A stretch of 64,000 nt of DNA from Gaetbulibacter sp. S0825 (lineage in GTDB: Bacteria > Bacteroidota > Bacteroidia > Flavobacteriales > Flavobacteriaceae), in contig NZ_JAATJT010000003.1 of NCBI RefSeq assembly GCF_011777505.1, forward strand, positions 609,265 to 673,264. The letters run 5' to 3'. Below, piece after piece: positions 20,278-27,849 of the stretch. The position numbers were made by a program, and so were the translations under genes. The notes beneath the pieces are model-generated. The model saw nothing but the letters and a program-made list of their open reading frames with translations. It had not been told where the DNA came from and did not search any database. Each line of letters starts with the position of its first letter. Position 1 is the first letter of the stretch.

Positions 20278-21015
20278 ATGACATATCTTAACAATATTGG
20301 TCTTTATTTTTTAATGATAAAGGAAATGTTTCGTAAGCCAACAAAGTGGTCGGTTATGAAAGGTTTAATTTTAAAAGACATTGACGATCTTGTTATTGGC
20401 TCATTAGGTATTGTTGCATTTATATCATTTTTTGTTGGTGGTGTAATTACAATTCAAACAGCGCTAAATATTACTAACCCTTTAATTCCAAAGTATTTAG
20501 TAGGTTTTGCTACCAGACAATCCGTTATTTTAGAGTTCGCACCAACATTTACCTCTATTATTATGGCTGGAAAAGTCGGCTCGTTTATAACATCAAGCAT
20601 AGGAACAATGCGAGTTACAGAGCAGATTGATGCGCTTGAGGTTATGGGGATTAATTCGTTAAACTATTTGGTTTTCCCAAAAGCAGTTGCCATGATGCTA
20701 TACCCTTTCGCTATTGCTATAGGTATGTTTCTTGGCATTCTAGGAGGAATGGCTGCTTGCGTTTACGGAGGCTATACAACTCTGGAGGATTACATAACTG
20801 GTATACAAATGGATTTTGATGGTTTTCACATGACCTATTCATTTCTAAAAACTTTTGTGTTTGCATTTATTCTAGCAACAATCCCTTCATTTCATGGGTA
20901 TTACATGAAAGGTGGCGCTTTAGAGGTTGGAAAGGCAAGTACCACATCGTTTGTTTGGACAAGTGTTGTGATTATTTTAATAAATTATATACTAACTGAT
21001 ATGCTCTTAGGGTAA
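20278..21015 (+). CDS. MlaE-type ABC transporter permease
   Basis: 245 residues with five to six hydrophobic segments, including IASFISFFVGGVITIQ-like membrane stretches and the family segment RQSVILEFAPTFTSIIMAGKVGS, followed by GTMRVTEQIDALEVMGINS, a hallmark of MlaE/YrbE permeases. These move phospholipids between inner and outer membranes with an ATPase (MlaF) and a periplasmic MCE protein (MlaD). The ATPase gene starts in the stop codon of this gene (TAATG). No MlaD-like gene is next to it. Confidence 0.92.
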   Translation: MTYLNNIGLYFLMIKEMFRKPTKWSVMKGLILKDIDDLVIGSLGIVAFISFFVGGVITIQTALNITNPLIPKYLVGFATRQSVILEFAPTFTSIIMAGKVGSFITSSIGTMRVTEQIDALEVMGINSLNYLVFPKAVAMMLYPFAIAIGMFLGILGGMAACVYGGYTTLEDYITGIQMDFDGFHMTYSFLKTFVFAFILATIPSFHGYYMKGGALEVGKASTTSFVWTSVVIILINYILTDMLLG

Positions 21016-21782
21016 TGATAGAAGTAAAAGGCTTACATAAATCGTTTGGTGATGCGCATATTTTAAAAGGTATAGATGCGTATTTCGAAAAAGGAGAAAC
21101 TAGTTTGGTTATTGGGCAAAGTGGCTCTGGAAAAACAGTATTTATAAAGTGTCTTTTAGGTTTATTCCCTTATGATGAAGGCACTATCTCGTATGATGGG
21201 AAAATTTATTCAGAATTATCTGAAGACCAAAAAAGGGACTTAAGAGCAGAGATAGGCATGGTATTTCAAGGTAGTGCTTTATTTGACTCTATGACCATAC
21301 AAGAGAATGTGATGTTTCCATTGCGCATGTTTACTAAAATGAGCAAAAGCGAAATGGAAGATCGAGTTGACGTGGTTTTAAAACGTGTAAATTTAGATGA
21401 TGCGCATCACAAAATGCCTAGTGAAGCATCTGGTGGTATGCAAAAACGAGTTGCAATTGCTAGAGCTATTGTAAACAACCCTAAATACTTATTTTGTGAT
21501 GAACCCAACTCAGGTTTAGATCCAAAAACAGCTATAGTTATTGATAATCTTATTCAAGAGATTACAGATGAGTACCAAATAGTCACTGTAATTAACTCTC
21601 ACGACATGAATTCTGTTATGGAGATAGGTGAGAAAATTGTATTTTTACAACATGGTTATAAAGAATGGGAAGGCTCTAAAAACACCATCTTTAAAACCGA
21701 TAACAAAGCTGTAACCGATTTCGTCTATTCTTCGGAATTATTTAAAAAAGTGCGTAAAATGTATCTTGAAGAGAAGCAGTAA
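21015..21782 (+). CDS. MlaF-type ABC transporter ATP-binding protein
   Basis: 255 residues. Walker A GQSGSGKT (34-41), Q loop in MVFQGSALFDSMT, signature ASGGMQKR, Walker B YLFCDEP with the catalytic Glu, and a switch His in INSHDMNS. The SALFDSMT context is typical of MlaF. Translation is coupled to the permease by a TAATG overlap. The gene ends exactly against the end of the convergent DUF389 gene, with no room for a terminator between them. Confidence 0.93.
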   Translation: MIEVKGLHKSFGDAHILKGIDAYFEKGETSLVIGQSGSGKTVFIKCLLGLFPYDEGTISYDGKIYSELSEDQKRDLRAEIGMVFQGSALFDSMTIQENVMFPLRMFTKMSKSEMEDRVDVVLKRVNLDDAHHKMPSEASGGMQKRVAIARAIVNNPKYLFCDEPNSGLDPKTAIVIDNLIQEITDEYQIVTVINSHDMNSVMEIGEKIVFLQHGYKEWEGSKNTIFKTDNKAVTDFVYSSELFKKVRKMYLEEKQ

Positions 21783-23234
21783 TTAGTCTCTTTTTATAAT
21801 TACATTATCAATCTTCAGCTCTTGTTTTAACCAATTACTAAGTTCAACTTCTTTAACAGTCATAATACTATCGGTAAGTGATGTATTCCATTTAACATTT
21901 GCAATAGCTATGGTATCGGCTTTTCTAAAATCAGACGAAGCAAGCATCTTAGCATATCCAAAATATTGCAAATCGGTAAATTGAATTTTAGCATCTTTTG
22001 CTAAAGATGTAAAGTCGTTAGCATCAAGAATATTACTCTTTTTTGCAAAATACGCCTTGACACTATCTAATTCTTTTTGCTTTTCAAACAATAGACTATC
22101 GCGTTGTTCAATGTTAACTAGTGATTTGTCATATAAATCCATTAAACGTTCAGCACTTACATTTTTATTTCCATTAATAACAAGGTCAAAATCTTTAATA
22201 TTACTATACTTATTTAGCTCATTTCGCAAATCAGACTCTGTAGCTTCTGTTATTTCACCATTGAAATACAATGTGATTCTATTATTATCTGGATCGAGCT
22301 TTTCACGTTGTAACCACAGTGATTCGTTAGAATCTATTTCATTAGCAATAAATTGTTTATAATCATTTTCCCGCTTACTTTCTCCCCAAACATTATAAAA
22401 TGTCCATCCTGCAGGAATCATAGCAATAAGCGCCAATAAACCCGCGAGTTTAGCAATTCTTCTTCTTTTGGCAGAATTTGCATAACGCAACATTGGAAAA
22501 CGCAATAGTTTTAAAACCAAAAATGTTGCTAAGGCTATAAATACTGTATTGATACTAAAAAGATACATTGCCCCTCCAAAATAGCTCCAGTTTCCTTTAG
22601 CCAATCCGTATCCAGCTGTACATAATGGTGGCATTAAGGCTGTTGCTATAGCCACACCAAAAATTACTGAAGCGATAGTTCCTTTTTTGGTTCTAGCAAT
22701 AATTAATGCTAAACCTCCAAAAAATGCAATTAGTACATCTCGAATATCTGGTCGTGTCCTTCCTAATAGCTCTGAAGTGTCTTCGCTAAGTGGGAATAGC
22801 CAGAAAAACAAAAATGCAGTCAATAAACTTAACACTATCATGACTGCTAAATTGATAAGCGATTTACGAAGTGTATCAATATCATTAATAGCAATAGACA
22901 TTCCAACACCCAATATTGGACCCATTAAAGGTGAAATTAACATGGCTCCAATAACCACAGCAGTGGAGTTTGCATTAAGTCCAACAGATGCTACCATAAT
23001 AGAACATATCAAAATCCAAGCAGTTGCACCCTTAAAGGGTATATCCGCTTTTATAGCATCTATGGTTGCATCGCGATCTGTGTCTTTTCTAAAGCTAAAA
23101 ATTTCAAACAAAAATTGCTTTGAGTTACTAACTAAACCTTTAGCATCTTTTACAATGGCTTCTTTTTGTTCTTCTACGACTTTTTGTTGTCCTTGAGATT
23201 CATCATCAGTAAAATTAAACTTATTTTCTTCCAT
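21783..23234 (-). CDS. DUF389 membrane protein (TIGR00341-like) with extra soluble C-terminal region
   Basis: 483 residues. After a charged N-terminus of about 70 residues, six or so membrane helices follow; the first carries VASVGLNANSTAVVIGAMLISPLMGP, the signature stretch of DUF389, and a later one carries ATALMPPLCTAGYGLA. After the last helix (near residue 285) about 190 soluble residues remain, with an alpha/beta section and a coiled-coil-like section (MDLYDKSLVNIEQRDSLLFEKQ), not part of the minimal family. Biochemical function of DUF389 is unknown. It lies 2 bases after the GMP gene, probably in one operon with it and the SprT-like gene. Confidence 0.85.
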   Translation of the reverse strand: MEENKFNFTDDESQGQQKVVEEQKEAIVKDAKGLVSNSKQFLFEIFSFRKDTDRDATIDAIKADIPFKGATAWILICSIMVASVGLNANSTAVVIGAMLISPLMGPILGVGMSIAINDIDTLRKSLINLAVMIVLSLLTAFLFFWLFPLSEDTSELLGRTRPDIRDVLIAFFGGLALIIARTKKGTIASVIFGVAIATALMPPLCTAGYGLAKGNWSYFGGAMYLFSINTVFIALATFLVLKLLRFPMLRYANSAKRRRIAKLAGLLALIAMIPAGWTFYNVWGESKRENDYKQFIANEIDSNESLWLQREKLDPDNNRITLYFNGEITEATESDLRNELNKYSNIKDFDLVINGNKNVSAERLMDLYDKSLVNIEQRDSLLFEKQKELDSVKAYFAKKSNILDANDFTSLAKDAKIQFTDLQYFGYAKMLASSDFRKADTIAIANVKWNTSLTDSIMTVKEVELSNWLKQELKIDNVIIKRD

Positions 23235-23236
23235 AC

Positions 23237-24316
23237 TTACACGTACTTATTACCAAATTTATCACTAACGCTTTTTCGTAAATCTTTAATCTCTTGCTCT
23301 TTATCTTTTGGAAAGATAAGCAAAACTTCGTCTTTATCGACTATTATAAAATCCTTTAAGTCTTCTATAACTACAATTTTTTCTTTTTCTGAATATATCA
23401 TATTTCCAGAAGCTTCTTTACTTAACACGTTTGCATTTACTACTGCGTTTTTTCTTTTTCCTTCATCAATTTTATCATATAAACTTCCCCAAGTCCCAAG
23501 GTCATTCCAATCAAACGTTGCTGGCAACACATATACATTATTGCTTTTTTCCATAATAGCGTAATCGACAGATATATTTTCGGCTTTACCGTAATTATCT
23601 CTTACAAAATCATCTTCAAAATCGGTGTTATACACATCAATTCCTTTTTCAAATAAGTTAAATAATTCTGGTTGGTTATTTTGAAAAGCTTCCACTACAC
23701 TATTGACGCTCCACATAAAAATTCCTGCATTCCACAAAAAATTCCCTTGTTCTAAGAAAGATTTTGCTGTTTCGTAATCTGGTTTTTCTCTAAATTGATT
23801 AACGCTTTTTATTTCTTCATTTGAAGATTTATCAAACTCGATATAACCATAGCCAGTATTAGGAAAGGTTGGCTTTATACCTAGAGTCATCAATGCGTTT
23901 TTAGCAGCACAAAAATCAAAAGCTTGCTGTACGTTTTCGGTAAAAGCTGCTTCATCTTCAATCCAATGGTCACTTGGCGCAACGATCATTACTGCATCTG
24001 GATTTTCCTTTTGTATTTTTAAAGCCGCGAACAAAATACAAGGCGCAGTATTGCGCATTGCAGGCTCCAACACCACTTGTCGTTTAGTCACTTTTGGTAA
24101 TTGCTGAAACACTAAATCGTTATAACGTTCGTTGGTAAGAATAAAGATATTTTCTTCAGGAATGATATTAGATAAGCGACTAAAGGTCTTTTGAATTAAG
24201 GTTTCTCCTGTTCCTAACATATCGTGAAACTGTTTAGGAAATTCTTGGGTACTTACAGGCCAAAATCGCGACCCTACTCCTCCTGCCATTAAAATGGCGT
24301 AATTGTTTTTGTTCAT
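23237..24316 (-). CDS. Mannose-1-phosphate guanylyltransferase
   Basis: Makes GDP-mannose from GTP and mannose-1-phosphate for glycan synthesis. 359 residues, the length of the single-function enzyme without the isomerase domain. The nucleotide-binding loop AGGVGSRFWP lies at 11-20, with IVAPSDHWI, PNTGYGYIEF and the late FDWNDLGTWGSLY motif, all typical. Short 3-base gap to the SprT-like gene upstream and 2-base gap to the DUF389 gene, suggesting an operon of unrelated functions. Confidence 0.93.
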   Translation of the reverse strand: MNKNNYAILMAGGVGSRFWPVSTQEFPKQFHDMLGTGETLIQKTFSRLSNIIPEENIFILTNERYNDLVFQQLPKVTKRQVVLEPAMRNTAPCILFAALKIQKENPDAVMIVAPSDHWIEDEAAFTENVQQAFDFCAAKNALMTLGIKPTFPNTGYGYIEFDKSSNEEIKSVNQFREKPDYETAKSFLEQGNFLWNAGIFMWSVNSVVEAFQNNQPELFNLFEKGIDVYNTDFEDDFVRDNYGKAENISVDYAIMEKSNNVYVLPATFDWNDLGTWGSLYDKIDEGKRKNAVVNANVLSKEASGNMIYSEKEKIVVIEDLKDFIIVDKDEVLLIFPKDKEQEIKDLRKSVSDKFGNKYV

Positions 24317-24319
24317 CTA

Positions 24320-24919
24320 TTAATCTAATAATTCAACTTCTGCATTCGGATTGAAAAGATACAACTTTCCTGTATTAACCTCAACACATTCAAAACGTTT
24401 TATACGCTTATTCCCTTTTTTAAAAACTCGTTTATTGTGCAATTTAAATTTACTCCCATAAGGCACTTCGAAAATATAGGTTTTTCCATTTGGTTCATCA
24501 TATTGTTTTAATGCCAACGCTAAAATAGCATCACTATCACTACTAGCTTTTGGATTCTTAAAATGCTTTGCTAAAAGCGGTAATAAACTGTTTGGGAAAA
24601 TATTAGGGTTTAAAAAAGGTAACATTATATGCTGAAATATATATTTCCATTCTTCGCCATGTGGTTTTATATCTCTTCCATACTCTTTGTACGTTTCAAA
24701 ATGTGCTATTTCATGTAATAACGTAATTAAAAACCTATACTCATTTAAATTTGAGTTAACCGTAATTTGATGCTGACCATTCAATAACCGCTTGTAATCG
24801 CCATGTCGAGTTTTGCGTTCACTTTTTATTTTGACAACCAAATTGTCATGTTCCAACAAACTAAGAGTCTTGGGTAACGCTGCATCTGGAATGTAATCTT
24901 TTAATTTGTTTCGCATCAC
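24320..24919 (-). CDS. SprT-like zinc metalloprotease domain protein
   Basis: 199 residues. The zinc site HEIAH has His69 and His73 as ligands and Glu70 as base, with a likely third ligand His87 in KPHGEEW; this spacing fits the SprT/Spartan fold. A basic C-terminal part (about 150-185) may bind nucleic acid. Spartan proteases cut DNA-protein crosslinks, but bacterial members are little studied. The frame opens with GTG at 24919 directly followed by ATG at 24916; the ATG is the likelier start. TATTTTTG at 24922-24929 resembles a -7 box but would give almost no leader. Confidence 0.85.
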   Translation of the reverse strand: MMRNKLKDYIPDAALPKTLSLLEHDNLVVKIKSERKTRHGDYKRLLNGQHQITVNSNLNEYRFLITLLHEIAHFETYKEYGRDIKPHGEEWKYIFQHIMLPFLNPNIFPNSLLPLLAKHFKNPKASSDSDAILALALKQYDEPNGKTYIFEVPYGSKFKLHNKRVFKKGNKRIKRFECVEVNTGKLYLFNPNAEVELLD

Positions 24920-25000
24920 GACAAAAATAAAAGTTTAAATTGCTCTAGCATAATAAAACAGCTATTTTAGTAAACGTTAAGACCTATCTATACACAACAG

Positions 25001-26176
25001 ATGAAATCAAAAATAATTCTTCCAATAATTGTATTTTCACAATTTTGTTGCACCTCATTATGGTTTGCTGGAAATGGTGTTATGGCAGATTTGATTTCGA
25101 CGTTTAATTTAAACGAAAGTGCTTTGGGGCACATTACTTCTGCTGTCCAATTTGGATTTATTAGTGGTACATTGGTTTTTGCTTTATTAACTATATCTGA
25201 TAGGTTTTCACCATCTAAAGTTTTCTTTTTTTGTGCTTTAATTGCAGCTCTTTTCAATTTAGGGGCCATCCTTGAAAACAACTCATTTTTCTCTTTATTC
25301 ATTCTTAAATATTTTACTGGTTTTTTCCTCGCTGGTATTTATCCTGTTGGCATGAAAATAGCAGCAGATTTCTATGATAAAGGTTTAGGGAAATCGCTTG
25401 GGTTTTTGGTTGGCGCATTGGTTGTTGGGACTGCCTTCCCTCATTTATTAAAAGGATACTCCTTTGGGTTTTCGTGGCAATATATTATAGTTTTTATTTC
25501 GATCTTAGCACTATTTGGAGGTCTACTTATGTTGTTATTTGTTCCAAACGGACCTTATAGAAAGGCAAGTCAGAAATTAAAACTAAATGCATGGTTAAAA
25601 AACTTTAAAGACTCAAAATTTAGGTCAGCAGCTTTTGGGTATTTTGGGCACATGTGGGAACTATATACGTTTTGGGCATTTGTTCCTGTGATATTAAGTC
25701 TTTATAAAGAAAATAATCTTGAATCTACTTTAAATATTCCACTTTGGTCCTTTATAATTATTGGAGTTGGAGGATTATCTTGTGTTGTTAGTGGTTATTT
25801 ATCTTCCATTTTTAAAACTAAAAAAGTAGCATTTACCGCTTTATTATTATCATGTCTTTGCTGTTTGATATCGCCATTTATTTTTTTAACCAATTCAGAA
25901 TCTATTCTACTCAGTTTTTTGGTTTTTTGGGGAATGGTAGTCATTGCAGACTCCCCTTTGTTTTCAACTTTAATAGCACAAAATGCGATTCCAAAATATA
26001 AAGGCACTGCCTTAACCATAGTGAACTGTATTGGGTTTGCCATTACAATTATTAGCATTCAGTTATTAAATTACTTACATTTAAAATATAATTCAAGTTT
26101 CCTATATATGATACTAGTCATAGGTCCAATTTTAGGTCTTATAGCTTTATCTAGAAAACCAATAACACATGATTAG
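25001..26176 (+). CDS. MFS transporter
   Basis: 391 residues with twelve predicted hydrophobic segments and a loop between halves (about residues 180-210), the shape of a major facilitator. A conserved-looking segment between helices 2 and 3 is SDRFSPSKVFF, and helix 4 carries GIYPVGMKIAADFYDKGLGKSLG. The substrate cannot be read from the sequence. The stop overlaps the start of the next gene by 8 bases, so the transporter and the PLP enzyme are probably made together; an amino-acid-like substrate is a reasonable guess. Confidence 0.85.
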   Translation: MKSKIILPIIVFSQFCCTSLWFAGNGVMADLISTFNLNESALGHITSAVQFGFISGTLVFALLTISDRFSPSKVFFFCALIAALFNLGAILENNSFFSLFILKYFTGFFLAGIYPVGMKIAADFYDKGLGKSLGFLVGALVVGTAFPHLLKGYSFGFSWQYIIVFISILALFGGLLMLLFVPNGPYRKASQKLKLNAWLKNFKDSKFRSAAFGYFGHMWELYTFWAFVPVILSLYKENNLESTLNIPLWSFIIIGVGGLSCVVSGYLSSIFKTKKVAFTALLLSCLCCLISPFIFLTNSESILLSFLVFWGMVVIADSPLFSTLIAQNAIPKYKGTALTIVNCIGFAITIISIQLLNYLHLKYNSSFLYMILVIGPILGLIALSRKPITHD

Positions 26177-27257
26177 CAAACCCACTTTATTACTCGATGA
26201 AACAAAATGCAAAGCCAATATTGCATTTATGTCTGAACGTGCCAAACGATTTAATCTTGAATTGCGACCACATTTTAAAACACATCAATCCTTAGAAATT
26301 GGTAGATGGTTTAAAGATGCTGGCGTTTCTAAAATCACAGCTTCCTCATTAGATATGGCTAACTATTTTGCTGAAGAATGGAATGATATCACTGTAGCAT
26401 TTCCTATAAATATTTTAGAAATAGATACCATTAATGATTTAGCAAGTAGAGTTACCTTAAATGTTTTAATAGAGTCTAAAACAAGTTTAGAATTTCTAAA
26501 AATCCATTTACAACATCCTATTAATTTTTACATCAAAATAAACATTGGCAACAATAGAGCTGGATTATTGCACTATGATACCGAAAGTATTGATGCACTA
26601 TTAGAAATTTCAAAGAACAGTGATAAACTGAATTTTATTGGATTTTTAGGTCATGCTGGACAAACCTATAAATGCAGAAGTAAAGCAGATATTATTAGAG
26701 TTCATGAAGAAGCCAAAAAGAAATTGGTAATCTTAAAAAATCAATATAAAACAAGCTATCCTGATATTATTGCTAGCTATGGAGACACCCCTAGTTGCAG
26801 TGTTGCTGAAAACTTTGAAGGCATAGACGAAATCCGTCCAGGAAATTACGCATTTTACGATATGATGCAAATACAAATTGGCTCTTGTAATGTCAATGAT
26901 ATTGCTGTGGCTATAGAGTGTCCTATTGTTGCTATCCATCCAAAACAGAGTGAATTAGTTATATATGGCGGTGGCATACACTTGTCAAAAGACCGAATGG
27001 AGGATGATACTTTTGGAACTATTTATGGAAATGTTGCACAAAAATCTAGCAATGGTTGGAATGAGCTTATAGCAAATACATATGTTCGTGCCATTTCGCA
27101 AGAACATGGCATTGTTAAAGTACCTAAAAGTGATTTAAAAAATTATAAAGTTGGTGACACACTTTTAGTATTACCAGTACATAGTTGTATGACAGCCGAT
27201 TTGATGAAAAAATACCAAACTTTAGAAGGAAAAAACATAAATATGTTAACCTATTAA
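26169..27257 (+). CDS. D-threonine aldolase / D-serine dehydratase-like PLP enzyme
   Basis: 362 residues, a fold-type III PLP enzyme. The likely PLP lysine is Lys37 in LRPHFKTHQ. A C-terminal His338-x-Cys340 (PVHSC) matches the zinc ligands of the DSD1-type D-serine dehydratase and related D-threonine aldolases. Such enzymes split or deaminate D-beta-hydroxy amino acids. The 8-base overlap with the MFS gene suggests uptake or efflux coupled to D-amino-acid metabolism. Which reaction it runs cannot be decided from the sequence. Confidence 0.85.
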   Translation: MISKPTLLLDETKCKANIAFMSERAKRFNLELRPHFKTHQSLEIGRWFKDAGVSKITASSLDMANYFAEEWNDITVAFPINILEIDTINDLASRVTLNVLIESKTSLEFLKIHLQHPINFYIKINIGNNRAGLLHYDTESIDALLEISKNSDKLNFIGFLGHAGQTYKCRSKADIIRVHEEAKKKLVILKNQYKTSYPDIIASYGDTPSCSVAENFEGIDEIRPGNYAFYDMMQIQIGSCNVNDIAVAIECPIVAIHPKQSELVIYGGGIHLSKDRMEDDTFGTIYGNVAQKSSNGWNELIANTYVRAISQEHGIVKVPKSDLKNYKVGDTLLVLPVHSCMTADLMKKYQTLEGKNINMLTY

Positions 27258-27268
27258 AACTAATAATT

Positions 27269-27817
27269 ATGAAAAAAATAGTATTCTTTACAGTACTTTT
27301 ATCAATAAATGCAACTGGAATTACGCATTGTGACAACCATCTAAATAATTTGACAAAAAGTATAGATGTTGCAAAAGACTCAACGCGATTAGCTGAACTT
27401 AACAACTATTGGAAAGAATTATCTAGAACAGTACGTGAAGGTGATTTTGAAGGTTACAAAGCTACTTATCATGAGGATGCTGTGGTTATTTTTGCTACTG
27501 GTGAAAATAAAATGTCAACTGCTATAGCATCAGCATTAGATGGTTGGAAACAAGGATTTATAGATACAAAATCTGGGGAAGTGAAAAGTGATGTAAACTT
27601 CCGTTTGTCACAAAGAATAGGCGATGCGACTACAGTACATGAAACAGGCATTTTTCATTATACGTCTATTAATAGTGATTGTAAAGAATTAGCAAATCAA
27701 TTAATTCATTTTGAAATGCTATTAGTAAATAAAAATGGCAAATGGCTTGCTGTTATGGAATATCAAAAATCTGTTGCTAACCAAGAGGAATGGAATGTTA
27801 TGGAAAAATTAGAGTGA
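27269..27817 (+). CDS. Secreted NTF2-like (SnoaL/DUF4440-type) protein
   Basis: The frame is open from 27185, but that part overlaps the previous gene; the ATG at 27269 gives MKKIVFFTVLLSINATGITH, a signal peptide, and a 182-residue protein. The mature part reads like a cone-shaped NTF2 fold: a helix LNNYWKELSRTVREGDFEG, then YKATYHEDAVVIFATG and strands such as TVHETGIFHYTS and WLAVMEYQKS. DUF4440-like proteins often act as small isomerases, or have unknown roles. It lies 11 bases after the PLP enzyme gene and may belong to that operon. Confidence 0.75.
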   Translation: MKKIVFFTVLLSINATGITHCDNHLNNLTKSIDVAKDSTRLAELNNYWKELSRTVREGDFEGYKATYHEDAVVIFATGENKMSTAIASALDGWKQGFIDTKSGEVKSDVNFRLSQRIGDATTVHETGIFHYTSINSDCKELANQLIHFEMLLVNKNGKWLAVMEYQKSVANQEEWNVMEKLE

Positions 27818-27849
27818 AATTATTTTTATAGAAAAACAAGGAATTTCTT

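Noticed and set aside
22687..23196. 169-codon plus-strand frame opposite the DUF389 gene
   Set aside because: Antisense to a conserved membrane protein; the Ile/Ser/Ala-rich translation mirrors the membrane helices on the other strand.
24988..25302. 104-codon minus-strand frame under the MFS gene start
   Set aside because: Opposite the first membrane helices of a real transporter gene; no independent features.
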